Positions 17,226-27,157 of a stretch of 64,000 bases of DNA are shown in pieces; positions within the stretch are counted from its first letter, which is position 1; each line of letters starts with the position of its first letter. The notes beneath the pieces were generated by a model. That model searched no databases and was not told where the DNA came from. It saw only the letters and a program-made list of their open reading frames with translations. The position numbers were made by a program, and so were the translations under genes. Origin of the DNA: Clostridiales bacterium (GTDB lineage Bacteria; Bacillota; Clostridia; Peptostreptococcales; Anaerovoracaceae); NCBI GenBank assembly GCA_015243575.1, contig CP042469.1, positions 2,570,929 to 2,634,928 on the forward strand, in the 5' to 3' direction.

Positions 17226-18572
17226 AATTGATTTTGCCGCCTAGTTGCCAGCTATTAGCCAGCCATGTTTTCTGATTCGGATTCTTCTGTGCTGCAGTTT
17301 TCAAGATGTTTCATATTCATATACCGCTTAATGCCCCATTGGGTTCCTGTAACATGGCGTAAGCGGGCACAGACTAGCATCAGGGCAGAGTTCCCGTCGG
17401 GAAAGGTGCCAACCACTCTGGTTCGGCGCCTGATCTCTCGGTTGATCCGCTCTACCAGATTTGTGGTGCGGATCTTCAGCCAGTGTTCGTAAGGGAATGC
17501 CATGTAGGTAAGTGTTTCTTCAATTCCTTTTTCCAGCTTATCCGCAGCTTCTTTAAGCTTCATTTGCCTCAGTTCTTCGATAACAGCCTTAGCCTTTTCT
17601 CTAGCGGCTTTCTTGTTTTCCTGGCTATGAATCGCCTTAAGCATTTTGGCTACTGACTTCATCTTCGAGCGAGGAACAACGGAAAACATGTTGCGGTAGA
17701 AATGAACAACGCAGCGCTGGTATTTTGCATCCGGATAGACTTCACCGATCGACTCCAACATTCCTAGGCATTTGTCACCAATCACCAGTTTAACCCCGGT
17801 AAGTCCTCGGCTTTTCAGCCATTTGAAAAACTCTGTCCAGCTAGCCTTGTCTTCCTTCATACCTTCCATTGCACCAATTACTTCACGATATCCGTCCTCA
17901 TTGACTCCAATTGCAATCAGGATGGCCACATTCTCGTATTCGCCACCCCAGTTCCGTTTGAGATAGATCCCGTCAACATACACGTAAGCATATGAGCTAT
18001 GAGTAAGCTGCCGGTTTCTCCAGTTTTCTATATGTACATATGCTTTTTTTGTTGAGTTCGCTGATGGTCGAAGGAGATACTTTGGTACCCCATAGCGCTT
18101 CCGTTATATCTTCAACTCTTCGAACGGATACCCCGGCCAGGTACATCTCGATCAGTGCTTCTTCCACTGAACTTTCTCGGCGGCGATACCTTTCGATAAT
18201 TGCAGTTTCAAAGGCAACTCCTTTTAGCTTTGGCATCTTCAGGGTTACTTCTCCTGAGGTGGTTGCCAGATTACGGTCATAATGTCCGGCACGGTAACCC
18301 TCACGCTCAGCAGTACGCTCATATTTACTGGCATTGATCAGTTCTTCAGCTTCTTTCTCTAAAAGCCCATTTAGAGTTTCTTCTACGCTGGATCTGACGA
18401 GTTCCTTTAATTCGTCTTTGATTATTCCCTCGTTTAGTTGTATAATTTTTTCAGACATGTCCCTCAGCCTCCTTTGGCAATTGGTTTGTGGTGAATTAAT
18501 TTTACCAAACGGCTTTGGGCATGTCTATTTTTTTACCCTTTATTCAATTTGCGCAACTTATTGTACCTTATC
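17202..18572 (-). mobile_element. IS256-type element, copy 2
   Basis: The transposase sequence fills 17,255-18,458. The upstream end is defined by identity with copy 1 (to 18,572). The downstream end is between 17,202 and 17,231: GGTACC...AAGTT...GCGCAAAATTGA there mirrors GGTACAATAAGTTGCGCAAATTGA at the other end. An alternative reading is that TTGCGCAAA at both junctions is a 9-bp target duplication, because joining the recombinase gene across it keeps the frame. The two readings differ by about 25 bases at each end. Confidence 0.8.
17255..18458 (-). pseudogene. IS256-family transposase with a +1 frameshift at an A7 run
   Basis: The first part (18,458 to 17,997) starts at ATG behind AGGAGG and reads a normal IS256 N-terminus, including TSGEVTLKMPKLKG and SVRRVEDITEALWG. 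At a run of seven A (18,044-18,050 on the plus strand as T) the frame is off by one. Dropping one A continues smoothly as KKAYVHIENWRNR into YVYVDGIYLKRNWGG (second catalytic-domain Asp) and on to the stop at 17,255, with GDKCLGM and TNLVERINREIRRR downstream. A single-base frameshift in a homopolymer may be a true mutation, a slippage site or a sequencing error. Confidence 0.85.
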
Positions 18573-18707
18573 TTATTACCATACAGCACCCAGAATATAA
18601 ACTCGGTTCTTAATTTTTTCTTTCGTTGCTCTATTTCAATATATTCGAAACATGATGCCAATAAAGGAACTATAGGCAACACTCTTTTTTCTATCTTAAC
18701 CTCAGCC
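18573..18707 (-). pseudogene. Tyrosine recombinase, middle piece (second of three)
   Basis: An open minus-strand frame of about 45 codons lies between the IS21-B copy and the IS256 copy: VKIEKRVLPIVPLLASC, then KLRTEFIFWVLYGNK. It fits the beta-strand and helix region between the Arg-I and H-x-x-R boxes of a tyrosine recombinase. The IS insertions on either side explain why the recombinase is broken. Confidence 0.75.
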
Positions 18708-18876
18708 TGCGTATTTCGGCGACATCCGGACACTGATTTCGGAAACATCCGGACAGCATATCGGAATTATCCGGACAGCGTATCGGAAACATCCGGACAC
18801 CTTGCCTGGCTGACAAATTAACTGGTATCCTTAAAGTATCACACTTTAAGGAGGGCCAAGTATGAGGAGGCTGGAC

Positions 18877-20376
18877 ATGTCAAAAGTCAAAGAAATACTC
18901 AGGCTAAAATTTGATGCAGGGTTATCGCTAAGGGATATCGCCGCATCATGCAATTGCGGAAAATCAACAGTGGACGATGTACTGAGGAGAGCTCAGAACG
19001 CTAAAATCTCTTGGCCTTGCGATCTTAACGATAAAGAACTCCTGTCCCTGATTTATCCTCCGGCAGAAGTCAGAAAAGTGGCTGCTGAGCCGGATTTGAA
19101 TTACATCTTCAGCGAGATGAAGCGGAAGCATGTAACTCTGATGCTCCTTTGGGAAGAGTACAAGCGGGATAATCCTGATGGCCTCATGTACACCCAGTTT
19201 TGCGAACGGTATCGAAGCTTTAAGAAAACCAACCAAATCTCCTGCATATTGAACATAAAGCCGGAGAGTCAATGCAGGTAGATTGGGCGGGCACAATCCC
19301 ATACATTGAAGCTCTCACAGGGAAGAAAGTTGCATATATATTTGTGTCGGTTCTCCCGGCGTCAGCATATCCCTTTGCTTATGCCTATGGGGATATGAAA
19401 CAGCCAAACTGGATTGATGCTCATGTCAGAGCCTTCGAGCATTACGGCGGCGTACCGAGGGTTGTCATTCCCGATAATACAAAGACTGCGGTTAAAACAC
19501 CGGATCTCGTGGATCCACTTCTCAATGCCAGCTATACCGAGATGGCCCGGCATTACGGAGTTGCTCTGGTACCGGCAAGGCCGAGGAAACCCAAAGACAA
19601 AGCCGCTGATGAAAATATGGTCGGCAATGTGTCAAGGCGTATCATAGCAGCACTCCGAAACCGTCGATTCTTTAGTGTCATGGAGATCAATCAGGCCATA
19701 GCGATCGAACTTGACAAGCTGATCAACCGGCCATTTCAAAAGCTTGAAGGAACCGGAAAACAGCTTTTGAAGCCATTGATAAGCCGGCCTTAAAGCCGCT
19801 TCCCGCCGCCCGGTACGAGTATGCCGACTGGGCAGATGCTAAAGTTGCTTTTAATTATCATGTTGAATATCAGGGCTTTTTCTACAGCGTCCATTATTCC
19901 AACATTGGCAAAATCTCAAGAGTACGGGCAACCGCTTCTGTCATAGAAATCTTCGCCTGCGGCGAGCGGATTGCCGCTCACAAGAGAAACTTCAATACTT
20001 TCAAACGGTATACCACGTTGCCGGAGCATATGCCGGAATCCCACAAGGCAGTTACCGGATGGAGCTCCGAACGGTACTTGTCATGGGCCGAAAAGATCGG
20101 GCCAAAGACCAGGCATCTGATTGCCAATATTCTTGATAGCAGGGAGTATCCGGTACAGACCTACAGATCCTGCATGGGCATCATGCGTCTCGCATCTGAT
20201 TATCCTTCCGAAGTTGTCGAAGCAGCAAGCAAGGAGGCAATCGACAAGGGAACCTGCACCTACAAATATTTCAGCATCATCCTCAGACAAAAGGCGTTGA
20301 AAGCGTTGAGAAGATCGTATCAAATACCAACTTACGAGGAGCCAGAACGTATGCCGGAGGTGGAAAGAATGCTTAA
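18877..20376 (+). pseudogene. istA: IstA of IS21-B copy 2, frameshifted
   Basis: It starts at the same ATG as the intact copy, with GAGGAGG upstream. A lost C near 19,240 shifts the frame, another single-base loss near 19,750 shifts it again, and a 10-base loss near 20,305 fuses the end of istA to the istB frame. The reading frame therefore appears as three pieces (18,877-19,281; 19,272-19,793; 20,018 onward). No full transposase can be made unless these are sequence errors. Confidence 0.9.
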
Positions 20377-21124
20377 CAATCAAACCATTGAAAAACTACG
20401 GGATATGAAGCTCAAGTCTATGGCGCAGATGCTGAGCGAGCCTGATCCCTCTGATCTGGGGCTATCCTTTGAAGAACGGCTTGGCCTTATGGTCGAAAAA
20501 GAGTGGATGGCCAAGAAGAACTCCAAGATCAAACGCCTGCTTCGGAATGCTTCCCTCAGCTTAAATGCCAGCATTGAGGGCATTGAATACACAGCAAACA
20601 GAGCAATTGAGAAGCAATCTATACTTGAGCTTGCAAGCTGCAACTTCATTGAGAAATCGCTGAACATCATCACTACCGGCAAGACCGGATGCGGTAAAAC
20701 CTATCTGATTTGTGCCTTTGGCAGCAATGCCTGCAGGAAAGGATATACCGTTAAATATTACAGGATTCCGGAATTGCTTCTGGAAATCCAGGATGCAAAA
20801 GCTCAAACTCAATACTCAAAATTTATGAAAGGGCTTCAAAGCACCCGCCTTCTGATCCTTGATGACATTGGGCTGAAATCCTACAGTCTTGAGGAAAGCC
20901 GTGACATACTGGAGATTGCTGAATCCCGCTACAACAGAGGCTCGATGATCCTCGCCGGGCAAATCTCTCATGGTCAGTGGTATGAGCTTTTCCCCGATCC
21001 GACGATTGCCGACGCCATCATGGACCGGATCATCCATAACTCCTACATCCTCGAACTTGACTCGAAGATTTCTATGCGAGAAGTTATGGCTGCCAAGAAA
21101 ATGCGGGACGCTCTCGAATTCTAA
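20369..21124 (+). CDS. istB: IS21-family helper ATPase IstB, copy 2
   Basis: 251 residues from ATG 20,369 with GGAGGTGGAAAG upstream, the same start as copy 1. The AAA+ motifs are intact: TGKTGCGKT and LLILDDIG. It differs from copy 1 by a single residue near the end (SMREV for SIREV). An upstream in-frame extension comes from the istA deletion and is probably not the natural start. Without its own IstA it could only act with copy 1. Confidence 0.92.
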   Translation: MLNNQTIEKLRDMKLKSMAQMLSEPDPSDLGLSFEERLGLMVEKEWMAKKNSKIKRLLRNASLSLNASIEGIEYTANRAIEKQSILELASCNFIEKSLNIITTGKTGCGKTYLICAFGSNACRKGYTVKYYRIPELLLEIQDAKAQTQYSKFMKGLQSTRLLILDDIGLKSYSLEESRDILEIAESRYNRGSMILAGQISHGQWYELFPDPTIADAIMDRIIHNSYILELDSKISMREVMAAKKMRDALEF

Positions 21125-21255
21125 ATACTGACAATATTTGTTGCCGAAAAGCAGCAATTATTTTACAATCAATTTAGCCGGCAAAGTGTCCGGATACTTC
21201 CGGTTTCGTGTCCGGATGTTTCCAGAATTGCTGTCCGGATGTTCCGGAATACGCA

Positions 21256-22320
21256 CTCAGCATATTGATTGCTTTTTTTATTCCGGATTAAATCACTCCA
21301 CTTTAATTCTTGTATTCTGGACCTTTCAAAACCATAACAACTACAAAGTAAAAAGATTGTCAGATCCCTAATACCCTTGTCTTTTTTAGTGTTTTTCAGA
21401 TAGTAATTAATTGCTTGTTCAAAGGTTTCATCACCAATTGAACTGTATGTCTTTGTAACTGATCCAGATAAAATGTCAGCCAAGCTTTTCTCGCGGCCTT
21501 TATCAAAACAGGTTTTATTAATTCCGCCATATTCACTTTCTGCAAGACAATTCAGCATACTGCTTATATGTGAATAATTATTTCGAATAGAAGAATCAGA
21601 AACAAATTTCTTTCCCGAGTTATTTCCTGTAGCTTGATCCCGTTTATAGATAATAAATTTTTCGAAGTCATTAATATTTATTTCTTCCAATATTCTCGGT
21701 TTATATCTGTTTCTTTCATTCGCATAGAACTCAAAAAAATTAAATAATGTTGATTTATATGTATCCCAGCTGATGTTAGCTGCCGGATATTTTATTGCCT
21801 TAAATTGTGCTATATCCTTATAAAAAGTCGTTGTTTGCGTATCGAATAGCGCTTCTTTAGAAAGGAACTTAAAAAACTCATGACGTGTATATTCTTTACT
21901 TTTTGAGTTGAAAATGTTAAACCAAAACACAATTTGAAGTTTAAGCATATCTTCGTTGTAATTTGCAGACGTTCTTATATTCGTATTAATAAGAATGAAT
22001 TCTTTTCCCGAGGTTAGAATTCCATATTCCAAACCGCGATCTCTAACGTAACTGGCTAGTTGTATGATATCATTATCTTCTATTTTGTGGTCTCCTCGTT
22101 TTGTCTCAATAAATAAACTTTTGTTTTTCATTATTTCAACAGATATATCGCAATGTTTATTACGGCAGTTTTTTTCAAAGTCACAATTTGAAACGTCGTA
22201 TCCAAGGTCCCTCAAAAATATTTCACATATAAGATGATGCTGAATATTAGCTTCGAGTAAGCTTTTTCCCTCTTCTAATTTTTTATAAGCCTGCTTTAAC
22301 TTAGTAATTGTATGAATCAC
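21256..22320 (-). pseudogene. HsdR_N-tyrosine recombinase fusion, N-terminal piece (first of three)
   Basis: It starts at GTG 22,320 with AAGGAG 8 nt upstream and gives 355 codons before IS21-B cuts it. Residues 1-130 look like the N-terminal nuclease-like domain of type I restriction R subunits: Asp58 in CDISVEI and Glu72-x-Lys74 in FIETKR form a PD-(D/E)xK-type motif. From about 150 there is a SAM-like core-binding domain, then the start of a recombinase catalytic domain with the Arg-I box GFERSRIQELKW near 332-338. Intact, it would be a recombinase of about 490-500 residues and a candidate integrase of the island. Confidence 0.8.
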
Positions 22321-22474
22321 TTCATCATCTCCTTTTTAGGTCATAAATCAGACTATTAAAATTGTCAATGATTTTTCTATTTTATATTGTAATTTGCTTA
22401 AATAAAATTGATTTCATGAGATCTATTAAACAAACCCGTTTTTAGCTAATCTTATTTTTTTCAAATATCAACAA

Positions 22475-23947
22475 TTATAAAAACACGGCTGGTTGTGATA
22501 GCAAAGGAGTTTGTTGTATAAGCGCTTCAACATCAGATACTTCAAGCGATAAACCATTTACTTCCGGCAAAAACAACTGAACATTGCCAAAAGAAATCGA
22601 CTGACTTTTATCACTACGTACAGAACCAATTGAGTCAACATCAATGCCATATTGCTTAATTGTTAAGAACATTAACCAAAATCTCATAATATCGTAATTG
22701 TCCAATGGGCGCATACTATCGATTAAAAACGGCATCCCATTGAAAACATAACCAGTGATTACAGCAGCAGTAATAAATGCTCGCACATCCGAAAAATCTT
22801 TGCCCTCTAGAATTATTATCGAGTTATAAATTGCATCTACAGTACGCTTAGAAATGCGTCCCGATAAAATATATCCTATGTATGTGTCTTTTAAATATCC
22901 AGATATTACGCGCTGTACTCTTTCAAGATAAGAATCCATGTCGTTAGCAAGAACCGCAAAATTATAACTGTTTGCAGAACATCGCTTATATCCCCTTCTC
23001 TTAATGGTTGATACTAATTCCAACTCAGAGCCTTCATCTTCTACCATTGCAGGAGAATAGTGGGTTGATATGCTTTCAAAATTAGGCTTGACAGTAAGAT
23101 TTTTATTCTCCTCAGCTTTTTCTAATTTGCCAAAGGAGTATGAAGAATATTGTTTTAATCCCATAAATCGCAAATCTTCAATATCTCTGTTGTCATAACC
23201 ACGTTGAAAAGAAACGTTATTGTTTTGTTGTTCTTTCATATGATGTGTATGTCCAAATATTCGCCAACTATTGTCACCTTTAAGTTCAGTTGTTGAACTC
23301 CACCAACAGTCTTTATCTTCTTGTGTAAAATCTACCATTGGGAAATGAGTAATTATCAAGACCTTTTCTTCTTGTTTTAATACTGTATTGGCAAAGTTCA
23401 CCCATTTTTCGTGTAATTCTATTATATTTGTAGGATTAAAATCTCTCACTTTCGTAGCATCTGGGAGCTCCATAAACTGTTTAAGATTAACTCTGCGCTT
23501 TCTTCTTCGAAAACTTGTCCAACCCGTATCACCAATCACACAAATATCGTGCCAATAATACTTTTTGCCAGTTGAAAGAAATTTAAAATATTGATTGTCT
23601 TGTGTCTCAGAGGAAAATATGTTTATTAAATCTTGATGTGATTTCTCTCCATTGTTCCAAAAATCATGATTTCCAAGTACAAAAAATCCATTAATTTTGT
23701 TTTTTTCCATCTCTTTTACGAAATCCAATGTCTTTTCATATCTATTAAAAAAATCCCCTGCTATGCATAGTAAGTAATTTGAATATCGCTCTTTAACAAA
23801 CGTAATGAAGTCATCTTTCATCTGTAAAGCAGCTTTTGGTTTATATTTGCCTTTCGTGAAATCAAAGTGTAGATCAGAAACAAATATTATTTCTTTTCCT
23901 TTTGAATCAGCATTAATACCGTTATTTGATACCATCACATCAAACAC
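22475..23947 (-). CDS. Calcineurin-like metallophosphoesterase with long C-terminal extension
   Basis: About 490 residues; GTG 23,947 has GAGGTGG 6 nt upstream and is the best start. All metal-binding boxes are present in order: DLHFD near residue 26, GDFFNR near 65, GNHDFW near 93, ITHFP near 203 and GHTHH near 232. This predicts a two-metal phosphodiesterase or phosphatase. The 240 residues that follow match no family known to me. The gene is the last of a minus-strand run with HEPN and Abi-type proteins (24-27 kb), 34 bases after the HEPN gene. A nucleotide or nucleic acid target would fit that company but is not shown. Confidence 0.85.
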   Translation of the reverse strand: MFDVMVSNNGINADSKGKEIIFVSDLHFDFTKGKYKPKAALQMKDDFITFVKERYSNYLLCIAGDFFNRYEKTLDFVKEMEKNKINGFFVLGNHDFWNNGEKSHQDLINIFSSETQDNQYFKFLSTGKKYYWHDICVIGDTGWTSFRRRKRRVNLKQFMELPDATKVRDFNPTNIIELHEKWVNFANTVLKQEEKVLIITHFPMVDFTQEDKDCWWSSTTELKGDNSWRIFGHTHHMKEQQNNNVSFQRGYDNRDIEDLRFMGLKQYSSYSFGKLEKAEENKNLTVKPNFESISTHYSPAMVEDEGSELELVSTIKRRGYKRCSANSYNFAVLANDMDSYLERVQRVISGYLKDTYIGYILSGRISKRTVDAIYNSIIILEGKDFSDVRAFITAAVITGYVFNGMPFLIDSMRPLDNYDIMRFWLMFLTIKQYGIDVDSIGSVRSDKSQSISFGNVQLFLPEVNGLSLEVSDVEALIQQTPLLSQPAVFL

Positions 23948-23987
23948 AACCAACCACCTCTTTTGAATAAGTTCAATATCTCATATT

Positions 23988-24977
23988 TTACAGTTTCGAA
24001 ACAAACTCTTTAATAATTGGTATTAATTTATGATATAGAATTGAGTTAACCCTAGATCGATCTATACGATGAAAGAGGTCATTGCGAGTTTGAATAATCT
24101 CACTCAACAGATTTTCTGTTATTAGCTCTCTATCACCTGTAAACGAGTATGTATCTATGCCTTTAGAATTAAAATAATGTAATAATATTTGCCCGCGGTG
24201 CTTTTCAAGTCTGAAAGCTTGTCCTGGATTATTCTGTATCCAAATTTTTCGATAGGTGTTGATTATGTGCTGGCCCTCTTTTGATGCGAAGATCTTTTCG
24301 ATGATCCCATACATTAGTACAAATCTTGATATTTTATCTCTCGCCACCAGAGCATCCAAATATAGTTTGAGATATTCTGAGGAATTCAGACAACATGGTT
24401 CTTTGGGTAAATAGAATTGAGCCTTAGCTGGGGACATTACCCCAATTGTCTTGTCCATAAAACAACGTGCTAACATCACAGTATCTTTAAAAACTTTACT
24501 TTCTTCTGCATATTGCATTGTTACGCTCATTTTTTTATGAGAGAAAACCGGGCTTCCTGAAGATTGAATTAAATTCGCTGCAGCGCTCTTAATTGTAAAA
24601 AAGTTACATAGGTCATTTAAGATATTGTCGCATTCTTCCTCTGTTATTACTTTATGTACAATAATAATAACGTCCCAGACGGATTCGCAGCGATCATCTT
24701 CTATGGGATTTATTATCGTATTTTTTATTAACTCGGTTGTTACGGATTCCACCAAGATTTCTCCAATGTAACAGTTTTCCTGATACTTTGGAAGATTAGT
24801 AATTCTCAGATACCAAATATTATCCTCATAATCACTTTTTGCAGCTCCAATGCGAATACTGGACGAAATGCGAGTATAGCTGTATTTCGTTATATCATTG
24901 ATAGTACCCATAATATTAGGATGCCCTTTCCAGTCAAAAGATGCTCTGAAGGAACTTGCATTAGAGTTTTCCTTCAT
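23988..24977 (-). CDS. ApeA/HEPN-like protein
   Basis: About 329 residues from ATG 24,977, inside the end of the upstream gene (17-base overlap). The N-terminal 200 residues form an unassigned beta-rich region. The C-terminal third is a helical HEPN-like domain: LVARDKISRFVLMYGIIEKIF followed near the end by TRNDLFHR, an R-x4-H motif that is the catalytic signature of HEPN ribonucleases. ApeA-type HEPN proteins act in phage defence and RNA cleavage. Coupling with the AbiJ-like and Abi_C genes supports such a role. Confidence 0.7.
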   Translation of the reverse strand: MKENSNASSFRASFDWKGHPNIMGTINDITKYSYTRISSSIRIGAAKSDYEDNIWYLRITNLPKYQENCYIGEILVESVTTELIKNTIINPIEDDRCESVWDVIIIVHKVITEEECDNILNDLCNFFTIKSAAANLIQSSGSPVFSHKKMSVTMQYAEESKVFKDTVMLARCFMDKTIGVMSPAKAQFYLPKEPCCLNSSEYLKLYLDALVARDKISRFVLMYGIIEKIFASKEGQHIINTYRKIWIQNNPGQAFRLEKHRGQILLHYFNSKGIDTYSFTGDRELITENLLSEIIQTRNDLFHRIDRSRVNSILYHKLIPIIKEFVSKL

Positions 24978-26259
24978 AATCAAGAAACTGAATTGCAACA
25001 GAAATTAATGATAGGCAACGTTTATAAAAATAGTCGTAGTGCCTTTTATCCTCAATATCTATTTTTGTAGTCTCATGGTGGCGGATTCTATAGTCATTAC
25101 CAATCGCAGTGAGCTCATCAAATTCCTTCTTAAATAATTCTATGTAGGTATCTTTATTACCGCTCATATCACGAATGATTCTATTTGCTGATTTCTTCTT
25201 ATCAAGCGATGGAGAATAGTATGTTTTCAGCCTTTCAAATGCATCCCAGAGTTTTTCAACAGCAATTGTTATATTCCCTTCATCGTAATATTTTGTGGCT
25301 TCCTGAATCAGCGCCTTAAGTCCCGCCTCCTGAATTTTGTGAACTGTGCTATTTTTTATCTGGCTGTCAATCGTACTTTCGATTCTACCATTATCTAATT
25401 TATAAGCAATACCGTTCAGTTTCAATATTGCATTAACTTGTATTTCAAAATCAGTAGAATGGTTATATTTTTCGAAGAACTCTATCGCATCCATAACACA
25501 AAAAGGCGAACTGTGGAATATAAAATCTTGAAGGCTACTAGTTTCAACATACTGCTTTTTATCGTTATAGCACATAGGGGTATAAAATTGCCGTATATCA
25601 TTAAAAACATTCGCGCTTGTCGAGGTATCGTACTGCCAACCTGTTTCATCGGTATTTCTATAAATATTATTATACTTCTCCAACAGTTGGTATATCTGAT
25701 TTCTTGCATTGAGTTTAATGGATAATGTTATTTTTTTCTCTTTCTTTGCTTCTGCGTTCCGTTGAGAAAAGGGAATGAAAATATTGCTTTCTCCCGGCTG
25801 GTATATTCTCCACCCATAAACATCACGTTTAGATATTTTTTCTGCCGGATAAAGTTCGTATCCATCGTTTTGCAACAATCTATTTATCTCAGAAAGAAAC
25901 TCTTTCCAATAACCTTTTTCAGATCTGACTACTGGATGAAATATTCCACAAAGAAATTTTAAGTATATCTCATCACTTCCATTTTTCAGTTGAAAGCGTT
26001 CATCCTCAAATACCCAACAAAACTGATAGTCGTCATTGTTCACTGTGTGCTGCCTGATGTCACCCTCAGCGTCAGAAAATCTCGGATCCAAGCTTGGCAT
26101 ACTTTTCAGATCATATAACCTCTGGAGAAATTCAATTTCTTCTAACCCGCCAAAATAGAGATAGCTCACTTTTTCTGTTACAAAAAAATTATCTATTTCA
26201 ATTCCATTGCGAAACAAATCGAAGATATCTCGCTTAGTTATCTCACTTATTCGGTTCAC
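24961..26259 (-). CDS. AbiJ N-terminal-domain (AbiJ-NTD3-like) protein
   Basis: 432 residues from GTG 26,259 (AGGAATGG upstream), three bases after the Abi_C stop. The first 130 residues carry the family landmarks: RISEITKRDIFDLF, YFGGLEEIEFLQRLYDL, SLDPRFSDAEGDIRQHTVNNDD, LCGIFHPVVR. A linker region follows, then a C-terminal helical domain (about 300-430) with KALIQEATKYYDEGN and GNDYRIRHHE, probably HEPN-related. AbiJ-type proteins are abortive-infection factors. The trigger and target are unknown. Confidence 0.8.
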   Translation of the reverse strand: MNRISEITKRDIFDLFRNGIEIDNFFVTEKVSYLYFGGLEEIEFLQRLYDLKSMPSLDPRFSDAEGDIRQHTVNNDDYQFCWVFEDERFQLKNGSDEIYLKFLCGIFHPVVRSEKGYWKEFLSEINRLLQNDGYELYPAEKISKRDVYGWRIYQPGESNIFIPFSQRNAEAKKEKKITLSIKLNARNQIYQLLEKYNNIYRNTDETGWQYDTSTSANVFNDIRQFYTPMCYNDKKQYVETSSLQDFIFHSSPFCVMDAIEFFEKYNHSTDFEIQVNAILKLNGIAYKLDNGRIESTIDSQIKNSTVHKIQEAGLKALIQEATKYYDEGNITIAVEKLWDAFERLKTYYSPSLDKKKSANRIIRDMSGNKDTYIELFKKEFDELTAIGNDYRIRHHETTKIDIEDKRHYDYFYKRCLSLISVAIQFLDYEGKL

Positions 26260-26262
26260 GGT

Positions 26263-27060
26263 TTAAATACCATTCCTTTCATGAGTGTCCCAAAGAAAAC
26301 TTACAAGCGTTATGCTACTGCCAACAGCAAGTTTTGCGTGGCGCTCTTCAAGGCCTTTATATGTAGCACTTTTCCCATGTCCACTACCATATGGGTTGCG
26401 TAATGCTGCCAAGTTTGCAGCTATCACACGCAAATTACCCAAAATGGCTTTTATCTCAGTAGATCCTGGTACTGTGTCGGGTATGTCTCTGGGCATTAAC
26501 TTGAGAATTTTCACTGTCTCGCCAGTCAGTTGCCCTACATCCCAGTTTTTATCCCATTCTACTCCATTTTCATCAAGAATGGTTTTGCAGCAACTCTCAA
26601 TCAATTCCTTAGCTTTTCCAATTGCTTCAGTTGGGTTTTCAGACTGCATTTTTAGCATTAAATCAATCTGTGCAGAGAGATATGTACTTGAAAATTTCTC
26701 TTTTAACTCTACAGCGGTAGAAGCGAGCGGGTTTTTGTTATATAAGATACGATCCATTACGTCTTTACACCGTCTATATACTTTTGAATATTCATCATTA
26801 TTTTCGATTTCATATTCGAAATGAGCTTCGTAGTAGTCCAACAAATCTTTAAACAACTTCAAAGTGTCATCCTCAGAAGCATCATTAATATAAGCCATCA
26901 ATGATTTGCCTTTAGATTGTTTGTATGTCTCGCATAATGGCACCCCAATGCTTTCCAATGTGAATACATCAAATTCATTGGTGGAGAAATTTAGAATATA
27001 ACCGCCCCTATTGAACAGCTTCATAAAAATTCCTTTTTCAATCTGAGTTAGTTTAGGCAT
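26263..27060 (-). CDS. Abi_C (abortive infection C-terminal) domain protein
   Basis: 265 residues from ATG 27,060 with AAGGAAAG upstream; first gene of the Abi-like cluster. The C-terminal half is a clear Abi_C domain: PTEAIGKAKELIESCCKTIL, then ALRNPYGSGHG and RHAKLAVGSSITLVSFLWDTH. The RN-x5-H-G motif is typical of this HEPN-related family. The N-terminal half (LFNRGGYILNFSTNEFDVFT) resembles short partner domains found with Abi_C. Four genes run head-to-tail from here to 22,475 with gaps of a few bases or overlaps, so they are probably co-transcribed. Confidence 0.85.
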   Translation of the reverse strand: MPKLTQIEKGIFMKLFNRGGYILNFSTNEFDVFTLESIGVPLCETYKQSKGKSLMAYINDASEDDTLKLFKDLLDYYEAHFEYEIENNDEYSKVYRRCKDVMDRILYNKNPLASTAVELKEKFSSTYLSAQIDLMLKMQSENPTEAIGKAKELIESCCKTILDENGVEWDKNWDVGQLTGETVKILKLMPRDIPDTVPGSTEIKAILGNLRVIAANLAALRNPYGSGHGKSATYKGLEERHAKLAVGSSITLVSFLWDTHERNGI

Positions 27061-27157
27061 CTTTCCTTACCTTTCCTTGGTTAATGTTCTAGTAAGACGT
27101 CTTCATTGTCTTTATATCCTTGCAAGAGGATAGACTGGGGAAAGAATTATTTACAGG

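Larger units (their letters stand above)
18708..21255 (+). mobile_element. IS21-type element B, copy 2 (2548 bp)
   Basis: The same element as 3468-6033, with TGCGTATTTCGG at 18,708 and the inverted TGCGTATTCCGG ending at 21,255. The flanks carry CTCAGC on both sides (18,701-18,706 and 21,256-21,261; one extra C on the left), consistent with a target duplication of about 6 bp. It is 18 bp shorter than copy 1, fully accounted for by five small deletions (1, 3, 3, 1 and 10 bases), all in istA. Confidence 0.95.
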
